This document shows positions 35,920 to 43,676 of a stretch of 64,000 nt of DNA, piece after piece. A program made the translations under genes and the position numbers. The stretch's first letter is position 1. Each line of letters begins with the position of its first letter. The notes under the pieces are model-generated. The model was not told the DNA's origin, did not search any database, and saw nothing but the letters and a program-made list of their open reading frames with translations. This stretch comes from Haliscomenobacter sp. GTDB lineage: Bacteria > Bacteroidota > Bacteroidia > Chitinophagales > Saprospiraceae. Location of the stretch: NCBI GenBank assembly GCA_016707205.1, contig JADJHZ010000003.1, positions 372,001 through 436,000 on the forward strand. The letters run 5' to 3'.

Positions 35920-37359
35920 ATGCCAAAATCCTTCCCTCTCCTCCTTCTGAGCGCGGTCGTTTTCAGCCAGATTTCCGCCCAAACCCCTTCGTTGACCCTC
36001 AAAGAGGCGATTGCCCTGGCGCAGGAGCAGTCTGTGGCGGCGCGGTTGGCGGAGAACGTACGGGAAAACCGCGCGTTTGCCTACCAAACCTTTTTAGCGG
36101 GGCTCAAGCCCCAGCTCAGTTTCCAGGCGGGGCTGCCCACGTATAGCCGCGATTTTTTCGAGGTGCGGCAGGACGACGGCAGCGTGCGCTACCTGTCGCG
36201 CACGCAGAACATAGCCCAGGCGGGTTTTAGCTTGTTTCAGGTGATCCCGCTGACGGGGGGCACGGTGTCGGTGAACACCGATTTCACCCGTTTCGATGAT
36301 TTCGACAAAAAATATTCCTCCTACAACGGCACGCCGGTGAACATCGAATGGCGCCAGCCGTTGTTTGCCTTCAACCCCTATAAATGGAGCCGAAAAATCG
36401 AACCCCTCAAGATGCAGGAGGCCCAAAAGACTTATAAATTCCAGATGGAGGACATCGCCCAGCGCACCGTCCTGCTGTTTTTCAGCGTCCTCGACGCACA
36501 GGAGGAGGTCCGTATCGCCACCCTCAACCTCGAGAACAACCGCCAGATCAAGGCCATCGAGGAGCGGCGCATCGAGCTGGGCACCACCACCCGGGAAAAG
36601 CTGTTGCAAATCGAGCTGCAGGTGCTGCGCGCCACCCAAAGCTTGCAGGAAGCCAATGCCGATTTGCGCAACGCCCGCCTCAATTTCCAGGCCTTCCTGG
36701 GTATTCAGGACAACCAATCCATCGGCGCCCAAATACCCGAGGAAGGAGCCGCCCTGCGCATCGACCCCGACCAGGCGCTGCAGCAAGCCCGCGAAAACCG
36801 GTCGGAGTACATCGCCTTCGAGCGCCAGCGCCTGGAATCGACCCGGGATGTAGAAGAAGCCCGCCTCTCGCGCAACCAGGCGACCCTGCGCGCCTCGCTG
36901 GGCTTCAACGGCGCCGGCGAAAACGTGGGCGACATCTTCAACCCCCTCACCGACCAGGAGCGCCTCAGCGTAGGCATCACTGTGCCGGTGCTCGACTGGG
37001 GCCGTAGCAAAGCTCGGCAAGGCATTGCCGCCGCCAACGAAAAAGTGACCGCCTACAACATCGAGCAGGAAGAGATCAACCTCCGCACCGAGATCGTCAA
37101 CCAGGTGAACACCCTGGAGCTGCTGCGCGAAAGCATCCGCTTCGCCCGTCAAACCACCGCCATCGCCGAGGAGCGCTACCAGCTCGCCCTGGAGCAATAC
37201 CAAATCGGCAAGCTCACCGTCACCGACCTCAACATCGCCCTCTCCGAAAAAGACGCCTCCAGCAGAACCTACCTCTCCGCCCTGCGCCGCTACTGGGAAG
37301 CCTATTACCGCCTCCGGCAGATGACGCTGTACGATTATGAACTGGGGCAGAAGTTGTGA
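35920..37359 (+). CDS. TolC-family outer-membrane efflux protein
   Basis: 479 residues with a signal peptide (MPKSFPLLLLSAVVFSQISA) and the two long helical hairpins typical of TolC: TLKEAIALAQEQSVAARLAE near the start, ELGTTTREKLLQIELQVLRA in the first hairpin, and ISITVPVLDWGRSKA-like text (GITVPVLDWGRSKARQG) before the second. It forms the outer-membrane duct for the pump encoded upstream. The hairpin repeat in the 130-bp gap may lower its share of the operon transcript. Confidence 0.92.
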   Translation: MPKSFPLLLLSAVVFSQISAQTPSLTLKEAIALAQEQSVAARLAENVRENRAFAYQTFLAGLKPQLSFQAGLPTYSRDFFEVRQDDGSVRYLSRTQNIAQAGFSLFQVIPLTGGTVSVNTDFTRFDDFDKKYSSYNGTPVNIEWRQPLFAFNPYKWSRKIEPLKMQEAQKTYKFQMEDIAQRTVLLFFSVLDAQEEVRIATLNLENNRQIKAIEERRIELGTTTREKLLQIELQVLRATQSLQEANADLRNARLNFQAFLGIQDNQSIGAQIPEEGAALRIDPDQALQQARENRSEYIAFERQRLESTRDVEEARLSRNQATLRASLGFNGAGENVGDIFNPLTDQERLSVGITVPVLDWGRSKARQGIAAANEKVTAYNIEQEEINLRTEIVNQVNTLELLRESIRFARQTTAIAEERYQLALEQYQIGKLTVTDLNIALSEKDASSRTYLSALRRYWEAYYRLRQMTLYDYELGQKL

Positions 37360-37720
37360 TTGGTGGTTGGTGATTGGTGGTTAGTGGTTAGTGGTTGAGT
37401 GGGGGGTGGTTTGTGTGTTTAGATTAGGTATTGCACACAACGCCCAAAAACCCCGAAGGGGTGACAGGATTATTGCACAAAACGCCTGGAGAATACCCAG
37501 GTTGCATGCCCAAACCCTGGTATAACCGATTCCCTTAAACAAGCTAAACAGAAACCCAATCGACAAAAAACCATTCCCCAAAACCAAAACAGAAGGGGCA
37601 CAATTCCTGGGGATTAGCATGAATTTCTTTTGCTATATATCTCTTACACAAAGGGGTGTCTATTTATTTTCAAAACTTTTATCTTAAATCAACCCCGTTT
37701 TTTTCTAACCCATATACCCC
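37360..37720. repeat. Degenerate 7-nt repeats, then a small hairpin flanked by 14-nt direct repeats
   Basis: 37360-37410 holds GGTGGTT/AGTGGTT heptamers. A hairpin ACCCC-GAA-GGGGT (37450-37462) lies between direct repeats TTGCACACAACGCC (37431-37444) and TTGCACAAAACGCC (37473-37486), 42 bp apart. A second weak inverted pair (TACCCAGG/CCTGGTA) follows near 37495-37525. The rest is AT-rich with no gene. No intrinsic T-tract terminator after tolC is seen. Confidence 0.65.
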
Positions 37721-37905
37721 ATGAAAATCATGCTATTTTTCCTCCCTTTCCTCCTGTTCTTCCAGGCATGCAAAAAGGAAAGCCAACCGAATGGTTCCTC
37801 AGGGAGCTTTGGGAAAATGGGATAATCGAATTAAATACCTCTTGGACCTTTAATGGAGACCGCAGGATTTTTGCGATTTATTCACTTACTTCAAAATCCA
37901 ATTAA
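37721..37905 (+). pseudogene. Decayed small lipoprotein
   Basis: ATG 37721 opens a clear lipoprotein signal (MKIMLFFLPFLLFFQACKKE, lipobox C17) but stops after 34 codons. Another frame continues with WFLRELWENGIIELNTSWTF and NGDRRIFAIYS, which looks like a lipocalin-type 'ENG...TFNGDG' core, to the stop near 37905. So a frameshift near 37790 has split it, and its C-terminus looks truncated. It precedes the FISUMP gene by 2 nt. Confidence 0.55.
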
Positions 37906-37907
37906 TT

Positions 37908-38471
37908 ATGCCGGTTTACTGTTCCTTTTATCTCGTTATGTTGTCGCTTGGTTTTTCACTGGGTCAGTCTGGCTCAATCAAAGGAGTAAAAATCGGGGCA
38001 CAGACATGGGCAATTCAAACTATTTCTACTCCCACCATCGATGCATTTAAAGTGCCGGGCACTAACCCGGCCGAATACCTTTATACATGGGATGACGCTA
38101 AAAAGCTGGCTAAAAATTATCCGGGTTGGAGACTTCCTTCTGAAGCTGATTGGAGAAAACTGGAAAAATTTTTAGGTTCTCCAGAGTCTGAAAAAGAAAA
38201 CGCCAACCGGACCGGGGGCGACAAATTGAAAAAATATAAAGGATTTAATGTGTTCCCGGGTGAAGTATACGGGGATAATACACTGGCATTTTCGGGCGAG
38301 AGAGCTTATTATTGGACCTCAACAACGCTTCCAACCCTCGATGGGAATCAATACGTCATTGTTAAAGCCTTGTTCAAAGATGGCATGAAAAAAGACAAAA
38401 TATATCATCATCTCACGTCTCCAATGAAAAAGTATGGAATGAAAATGAGTGTTCGGTTAATCAAAGACTGA
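37908..38471 (+). CDS. FISUMP-domain secreted protein
   Basis: A 187-residue exported protein with a signal peptide (MPVYCSFYLVMLSLGFSLGQ) and a Fibrobacter-succinogenes-major-paralogous domain: VKIGAQTWAIQTISTPTI, YLYTWDDAKKLAKNYPGWRL, PSEADWRKLEKFLG, FNVFPGEVYGDNTLAFSGE and AYYWTSTTLPTLDGNQYV. The fold is C-type-lectin-like, related to the FGE/SUMF fold, but no catalytic cysteines are present. Function unknown. It is AT-rich and lies beside the second Rpn copy, so it is probably accessory DNA. Confidence 0.8.
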   Translation: MPVYCSFYLVMLSLGFSLGQSGSIKGVKIGAQTWAIQTISTPTIDAFKVPGTNPAEYLYTWDDAKKLAKNYPGWRLPSEADWRKLEKFLGSPESEKENANRTGGDKLKKYKGFNVFPGEVYGDNTLAFSGERAYYWTSTTLPTLDGNQYVIVKALFKDGMKKDKIYHHLTSPMKKYGMKMSVRLIKD

Positions 38472-38573
38472 AGCGTAAACCGTAACCCCAAAAATTCAGG
38501 GAATAGGATATTCTCAGAGGGCAAAAATCGCAAAAAGTTCTTTGAAATCAATAGTTTGCTGGAGATTTGCACC

Positions 38574-39136
38574 CTACCCTTTCTTCTCCTCTACTCCATG
38601 CTGTGCAATAATCGCCTTCACCTCCTCTTCGCTCAAGCCCGTGAGCAGGCAGAGGATTTCAAAGGAAACCCCGTTTTGGTATCCCCGCAGGACTACTTCG
38701 TTCACGTTTTTTTCTTTTCCTTGCTGGAGCCCTTCCTGGATTCCCTTTTGAATCCCTTGCTCAATTCCTTTTTGGATTCCTTGCTCAATTCCTTTTTGGA
38801 TTCCTTGCTCGATTCCTTTTTGAATCCCTTGCTCGATTCCTTTTTGGATTCCTTCCTGAAGGATCATGTCATACGTACTCATAACCTCTTCTTTTATGGC
38901 GGCAGGCAGGGCTTTGACCATTTCCGCCCATTGCCTTGCTGGGATTTTGGTGATGCTTACCATGTAAACAATTACTTCTTTTAAAGGGTTTGCTCCGCTT
39001 TCAGGTTCTGGAAATCCAGCAAGGCCTGCAAGCGCTCCGGCAAAAATGTTTTCAAAAAATCCCGGGCGATATCGATATCCGATAACAGGGATTTCATGAA
39101 CGCATCGTGGGGAGGGCGAATTTCTTTTGGCATCAT
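38574..39136 (-). pseudogene. Rpn-family remnant, copy 2 (larger deletion plus frameshift)
   Basis: Nearly the same DNA as copy 1 at 25701-26243, including the promoter palindrome and the ATGATG start at 39131-39136 (MMPKEIRPPHDAFMKSLLSD). After LLDFQNLKAEQTL the frame meets TAA. The deletion is 60-odd bp longer than in copy 1 and shifts the frame, so the C-terminal half (LKEVIVYMVSITKIPARQWA and beyond) is in another frame. The C-terminal GIQKGIEQ tract is expanded to five 24-bp units (38740-38859). It cannot make an intact protein. Confidence 0.8.
38740..38859 (-). repeat. 24-bp variable-number tandem repeat inside Rpn copy 2
   Basis: Five units of 24 bp, each a variant of ATTCCTTTTTGGATTCCTTG plus CTCR, coding GIQKGIEQ on the minus strand. 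Copy 1 has a shorter, irregular version of the same tract, so the number of units differs between the copies. Confidence 0.85.
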
Positions 39137-39179
39137 CAAATATACGAAAACACATTGTTATAAACAAAATGTTTTCGTA
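39137..39179 (-). promoter_or_regulatory. Rpn copy 2 promoter with perfect 37-bp palindrome
   Basis: On the minus strand TTTG (39165-39168), 20 nt, TATATTTG (39137-39144), then ATGATG with no gap: a consensus promoter for a leaderless mRNA. The palindrome 39143-39179 has arms TACGAAAACA/TGTTTTCGTA (perfect) and inner arms TTGTT/AACAA around ATA. The same site is at copy 1. Confidence 0.75.
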
Positions 39180-39354
39180 TCATTTTTTGAAAAACGCTTG
39201 CGGAGGGGACGTAAATCCAAAGGAAACCCGGCTCGTTTTTGCTATTTATGACGAAAAACAGAAAAAGTTCTAGCGTTCAACCGTTCAAGGTTAATCCATT
39301 GGACCCCCTTATCGCCGAAATCTCAGTATCCCCCATAAATAGGGCTGTCTAAAC

Positions 39355-39421
39355 CTCCTTCCCCACTCAACCACCAACCACTCAACCACTCAACCACCAA
39401 CCAACCACCAACCACCAACCA
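39355..39421. repeat. 7-nt degenerate repeat (CAACCAC units) at the tadA 3' end
   Basis: About nine CAACCAC/CAACCAA units, the complement of the GTGGTTG unit seen near 35.8 and 37.4 kb. It fills the space just beyond the tadA stop. Confidence 0.8.
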
Positions 39422-39425
39422 CCCC

Positions 39426-39860
39426 TCACCTCTTCCCCTGAAAAAACGCCACCATCAACCGGCTGCAAGGTTCCTCCAACACGCCGTATTCCACCCGGGT
39501 TTTGGGGTGGAGCAAGGCTTTGCCAAAGCGCATAAAGCCCCGCTTTTCGTCGGCAGCGCCGTAGACCAGGCGGCCTACCTGCGCCCACGCCAGCGCGCCA
39601 GCGCACATTGGGCAGGGTTCCAGGGTGACGTAAAGGGTGCAATCCGGCAGGTATTTGCTGCCCAGGTAGTTGGAAGCGGCAGTGAGGGCAAGGATCTCCG
39701 CGTGCGCGGTGACGTCCTGCAGGCGCTCCGTCGCGTTGCGGCCCCGGGCGATGATGCGCCCCTCGCATACCACCACCGCGCCTACGGGGATCTCCTCCTC
39801 TTCGTAAGCATAACGGGCTTCCTTGAGCGCCTCCTGCATGTAAAATTCATCGTTGAGCAT
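39426..39860 (-). CDS. tadA: tRNA-specific adenosine deaminase
   Basis: A 144-residue zinc deaminase that changes A34 to inosine in tRNA-Arg(ACG). The HAEILALTAASN stretch gives the zinc His and catalytic Glu, and LEPCPMCAGAL the two zinc cysteines (PCxxC). The start MLNDEFYMQEALKEARYAYE and length are standard. It diverges from guaB with 86 bp between the start codons; TACCTTTA on the minus strand, 25 nt or so before the ATG, is near the -7 consensus. Confidence 0.94.
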   Translation of the reverse strand: MLNDEFYMQEALKEARYAYEEEEIPVGAVVVCEGRIIARGRNATERLQDVTAHAEILALTAASNYLGSKYLPDCTLYVTLEPCPMCAGALAWAQVGRLVYGAADEKRGFMRFGKALLHPKTRVEYGVLEEPCSRLMVAFFQGKR

Positions 39861-39935
39861 GCGTCTGGATACAAGTTGCCGCGTAAAGGTAGGATTTTCT
39901 GTTCAGGGCACTTTTCTTTTCCGGGTCAATTTCCA

Positions 39936-39943
39936 TACCTTTG
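39936..39943 (+). promoter_or_regulatory. Candidate -7 element (TACCTTTG) of guaB
   Basis: TACCTTTG fits TAnnTTTG and ends 3 nt before the chosen ATG at 39947, so the mRNA would be nearly leaderless. A -33 TTTG is not evident, which lowers confidence. Confidence 0.45.
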
Positions 39944-39946
39944 CGC

Positions 39947-41434
39947 ATGGAAAAGCAGCATGTACATCAAAGCCACAAGTTTCTGGGAGAAGCGCTCACG
40001 TTCGACGATGTGCTTCTGGTCCCGGCCTACTCCGAAATCCTTCCCCGCGAAGTCGATATTTCCTCCCGACTCACCCGGGAGATTCGCGTCAACGCGCCGA
40101 TCGCCTCGGCTGCTATGGATACGGTTACCGAATTCAAACTGGCTATCGCCATTGCCCAGCAGGGGGGTATCGGAATCATCCACAAAAACATGAGCATTGC
40201 CGAGCAGGCGGAACAGGTGCGCAGTGTCAAGCGCTCCGAAAGCGGCATGATCATCGACCCGGTCACGCTTCCTCCGGATGCGCTGGTGCGCGACGCGCTG
40301 GAGCTGATGTCGAAGTTCAAAATCGGCGGCATTCCCATCGTCTCCGCCGACGGCAAACTGGCGGGTATCCTCACCAACCGCGATCTGCGCTTCGAAACCC
40401 AGCTCGACCGCCCCGTGCGGGAGATCATGACCTCGACCAACCTCGTAATCGCCCCGGTAGGCACCACGCTGGAACTCGCCCAGGACATCCTGCAGCGCAA
40501 CAAAATCGAAAAGCTTCCTGTCATCGATGAGCACGGCATTCTCGTGGGCCTGATCACCTACAAGGACATTATGAAGGTGCAAAATTACCCGATTTCCTGC
40601 AAAGACACCTTCGGCCGCCTCGTCGTAGGCGCTGCCGTCGGCGTTACGTCCGACCTGATCGAACGGGTCGAAGCGCTTGTCAATGTGGGCGTCGACGTCA
40701 TCGCCCTGGACACCGCGCACGGCCACTCCAGAGGCGTTCTGGATGCCTTGCGCGCAGTAAAAAAACAGTTTCCCGACCTTCAGGTCATCGGAGGCAACGT
40801 AGCCAGCGGCCCCGGGGCCCTGGCGCTGGTAGAAGCCGGCGCCGATGCCGTTAAGGTCGGAGTGGGCCCCGGCAGCATCTGCACCACCCGGGTGGTAGCC
40901 GGCGTGGGCGTTCCCCAGCTTACCGCCATCCACCTCGCAGCACAAGCCATCAAGCATACCGGTGTGCCCATCATCGGCGACGGCGGCATCCGCTATACCG
41001 GAGATATCGTCAAAGCCCTGGCTGCCGGCGCCAGCACCATCATGGCCGGAGGGCTTTTCGCCGGGGTCGAAGAGGCCCCAGGAGAAACCATCATTTACGA
41101 AGGCCGGAAGTTCAAGGTCTACCGGGGCATGGGCTCTCTCGGCGCGATGCAGCAGGGGTCCAAAGACCGCTATTTCCAGGACGTGGAAGACGACGTCAAA
41201 AAGCTCGTACCCGAAGGCATCGAAGGACGGGTTCCATACAAAGGCACCGTCGCCGAAGCGATGACCCAATATATGGGAGGCCTCCGGGCCGGCATGGGGT
41301 ACTGCGGCGCGCCAACCGTGAAAGACCTGCAGGAAAATGCCCAGTTTGTCAAAATCACTGCCGCCGGGGTCCACGAAAGCCACCCCCACAACGTGACGAT
41401 CACCCGGGAAGCGCCTAATTATAGCAGGAGGTAA
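39947..41434 (+). CDS. guaB: IMP dehydrogenase
   Basis: About 495 residues from ATG 39947 (MEKQHVHQSHKFLGEALTFD). It turns IMP into XMP with NAD, the first committed step to GMP. The N-terminal part has LTFDDVLLVPAYSEILPREV; residues about 95-210 are two CBS domains (VSADGKLAGILTNRDLRFET, IDEHGILVGLITYKDIMKVQ); the catalytic loop is GPGSICTTRVVAG with the active Cys; and GDGGIRYTGDIVKALAAGAS binds phosphate. Length and order are standard. Confidence 0.96.
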   Translation: MEKQHVHQSHKFLGEALTFDDVLLVPAYSEILPREVDISSRLTREIRVNAPIASAAMDTVTEFKLAIAIAQQGGIGIIHKNMSIAEQAEQVRSVKRSESGMIIDPVTLPPDALVRDALELMSKFKIGGIPIVSADGKLAGILTNRDLRFETQLDRPVREIMTSTNLVIAPVGTTLELAQDILQRNKIEKLPVIDEHGILVGLITYKDIMKVQNYPISCKDTFGRLVVGAAVGVTSDLIERVEALVNVGVDVIALDTAHGHSRGVLDALRAVKKQFPDLQVIGGNVASGPGALALVEAGADAVKVGVGPGSICTTRVVAGVGVPQLTAIHLAAQAIKHTGVPIIGDGGIRYTGDIVKALAAGASTIMAGGLFAGVEEAPGETIIYEGRKFKVYRGMGSLGAMQQGSKDRYFQDVEDDVKKLVPEGIEGRVPYKGTVAEAMTQYMGGLRAGMGYCGAPTVKDLQENAQFVKITAAGVHESHPHNVTITREAPNYSRR

Positions 41435-41446
41435 TGGAATTGACCC

Positions 41447-42076
41447 ATGGTTTCTGACAGACTCCCCCAATCCTTCTACCTTGGGGAAGACGTAGTATTT
41501 CTCGCCCAGGCGTTGCTCGGCAAAGTGCTGGTAACGGAGTTTAACGGGCAACAAAGCGCAGGGCGCATCGTCGAAACGGAAGCCTACCGGGGCCCTGACG
41601 ACCGCGCCTGCCATGCCTTCAACAACCGCCGGACTCCGCGCACGGAGGTGATGTTCGGCCCCGGAGGCCATGCTTATGTCTACCTCTGTTACGGCATCCA
41701 CCACTTGTTCAACATAGTCACCGGCCCGGAAGACGCCGCCCACGCTGTCCTCATCCGGGGCGTGGAGCCGCTCGGCAACCTCGCCCTTATGCTCGAAAGA
41801 CGGCATTTGTCCAAACCGGCCCAGTCCCTCACCGCCGGCCCCGGCGCTCTGGCCCAAGCCCTCGGAATCCGGACCACCCACTCCGGCCTTCCCTTATTTG
41901 CCGCCGAAAGCCCCATCTGGCTGGAAGACCGCGGCCTGACCCCACCACCCGAAGCAATCGTTGCCGGTACCCGCGTCGGCGTAGAACCCGCCGGCGCATG
42001 CGCCCTCCGCCCCTGGCGCTTCAGCATCAAAGGCTCCCCCTGGGTGAGCCGGGCCAAAGGCGCCCCAACACCCTAA
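41447..42076 (+). CDS. DNA-3-methyladenine glycosylase (AAG/MPG family)
   Basis: A 209-residue base-excision enzyme that removes alkylated purines. Family text: ETEAYRGPDDRACHAFNNRR (with the catalytic Glu), RTEVMFGPGGHAYVYLCYGI and HHLFNIVTGPEDAAHAVLIR, then GVEPL and the end region. It starts 12 nt after guaB and may ride on its transcript, though the jobs are unrelated. It ends 122 nt before the T9SS plug gene. Confidence 0.94.
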   Translation: MVSDRLPQSFYLGEDVVFLAQALLGKVLVTEFNGQQSAGRIVETEAYRGPDDRACHAFNNRRTPRTEVMFGPGGHAYVYLCYGIHHLFNIVTGPEDAAHAVLIRGVEPLGNLALMLERRHLSKPAQSLTAGPGALAQALGIRTTHSGLPLFAAESPIWLEDRGLTPPPEAIVAGTRVGVEPAGACALRPWRFSIKGSPWVSRAKGAPTP

Positions 42077-42198
42077 CCCAGTCGCGGACTTCACCCCCCT
42101 ACACACCTCAACCCCCAAAGTCCGGCTTCGCTCAACGGGGGCACCCATATATCTTCGCTTTTTTTTCGTTAAAAAGCCATACCTTTTCAATAAAAAAC

Positions 42199-43488
42199 AT
42201 GACTCGGTTTTCTTTGCGTTTGCTTCCGGTCTTCCTTCTTGTGGCGGGGTCCCTGGCGGGTCAGCGCACCAACCCGAATGCGTTGCGGTATGAGGATTAC
42301 GTGTACCAGCCCCATATTCGCTCGGTACAATTCCATGTGGAGGGGTTTGTTTTGAGTTATCCGATGCTCGATCTGAACGGCGCCTCCAGCCTGTTGCTGG
42401 CCTTCGACGATCTGGACGGAGATGTAAAGAACTACTACTACCGCTTCATCCATTGCGACATGGACTGGAAGCCTTCGGATGTTTCGGAGATGGAGTACCT
42501 CGACGGGTTCTCGGAAGAGCGGATCTTCGATTATCAGTTTTCCGCCAAAACAGTTTCCAGCTATACCCACTACACGTTGCAGTTGCCCAATAACAGCATG
42601 CGCTGGAAGCTCTCCGGCAACTACCTGCTGGTCGTCTACCCCGAAGGCTATGCGACCCAGCCGGTCATAACCCGCCGGTTTGTGGTGGCCGACCCCAAAG
42701 TGCAGATCTCCAGCCAATTTGTGCGGCCCAACCAGGTGAACAAGCTCCGCACCCATCAGGAGATCGATTTTGTGGTCAACCACGAAAAATTTCTTATTCG
42801 CAACCCGCAGCAGGAAATCAAAGCGGTTGTCCTCCAGAACGGGCGTTGGGGCCAGACCGTCACTGGAGTAGCTCCCTTATTCTTTCGGACAAACCAACTG
42901 GTGTTCGACTATCAGGATGTAGTGGTGTTCCCAGGCGGAAAAGAATTCCGGCAGATCGATCTGCGCAGCCTGCGTTTCCGGTCGCCCCTGATGGCGGCGG
43001 TCGACAGTTACCGGGACCGGATCGAAGTCAGCCTGCAACCCGAGCGAAGCCGGGCCACCCAGCCCTACCTGGAATACAACGACATCAACGGCAAGTTTGT
43101 CATCGAAACCCAGGATCAGAACAACCCCCTGGCCGCTAACTACGCCCAGGTGCTCTTTTCGCTGTCGGTCGAGGCTCCGTTTTACGACGACGACCTGTAT
43201 GTAGTTGGCGCATTCAACGACTGGCAGTTGAAAAAAGAATATCAAATGGCTTACAATAACGCCATCAACGCCTATGTGCTCAAAACGCCTCTAAAGCAGG
43301 GCTTTTACGATTACGCCTACGCTATGACCCCCCGAAACACAGAAAAAAAGGCGGTCAATCTGAGCCCGCTGGAAGGCGATTGGTTTGAGACCGAAAACGA
43401 TTACACCATCCTTATTTACTACCGGCCCTTTGGAGGCCGGTACGATCAGGTCATCGGTATGGCCCAGTTTAACAGCCGGGGTCAGTAA
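42199..43488 (+). CDS. Type IX secretion system plug protein (DUF5103)
   Basis: 429 residues from ATG 42199 (MTRFSLRLLPVFLLVAGSLA, signal peptide); the frame is open 67 codons more upstream into the glycosylase gene but without homology. The N-terminal domain begins with NALRYEDYVYQPHIRSVQFH and LLLAFDDLDGDVKNYYYRFI, HCDMDWKPSDVSEMEYLDGF, as in the DUF5103 family. In Flavobacterium the Plug protein closes the SprA translocon in its resting state; here I infer the same. It fits the presence of surface proteins with T9SS-type C-termini in the window. Confidence 0.88.
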   Translation: MTRFSLRLLPVFLLVAGSLAGQRTNPNALRYEDYVYQPHIRSVQFHVEGFVLSYPMLDLNGASSLLLAFDDLDGDVKNYYYRFIHCDMDWKPSDVSEMEYLDGFSEERIFDYQFSAKTVSSYTHYTLQLPNNSMRWKLSGNYLLVVYPEGYATQPVITRRFVVADPKVQISSQFVRPNQVNKLRTHQEIDFVVNHEKFLIRNPQQEIKAVVLQNGRWGQTVTGVAPLFFRTNQLVFDYQDVVVFPGGKEFRQIDLRSLRFRSPLMAAVDSYRDRIEVSLQPERSRATQPYLEYNDINGKFVIETQDQNNPLAANYAQVLFSLSVEAPFYDDDLYVVGAFNDWQLKKEYQMAYNNAINAYVLKTPLKQGFYDYAYAMTPRNTEKKAVNLSPLEGDWFETENDYTILIYYRPFGGRYDQVIGMAQFNSRGQ

Positions 43489-43645
43489 ACGCCTTCTCTT
43501 TTTTCGGCTGGCGAAAACCCCTTTTTATCCATGATAAAGGCGGGTTGATATAAAAATTTTCAACTCCTCCTCTCTAAGGGGTACTATTGCAGGGTGTCCG
43601 GTTCAGGATTGCTTGACATTCCTGGCACAGGCCGACGAAACGTAT

Positions 43646-43653
43646 TAAGTTTG
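43646..43653 (+). promoter_or_regulatory. Candidate -7 element (TAAGTTTG) of the TolC/adaptor unit
   Basis: TAAGTTTG fits TAnnTTTG, 23 nt before the ATG at 43677. CTGG stands 20 nt upstream as a poor -33 match. Confidence 0.5.
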
Positions 43654-43676
43654 CTTCCGCAAAATTGCCAAACATC

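Noticed and set aside
25701..39136. Composite transposon formed by the two Rpn copies
   Set aside because: The copies lack terminal inverted repeats, a transposase active site and visible target duplications; only recombination between direct repeats can be argued.
41998..42198. N-terminal extension of the T9SS plug protein
   Set aside because: The extra 67 codons overlap the glycosylase gene in another frame and precede a normal signal peptide at ATG 42199.
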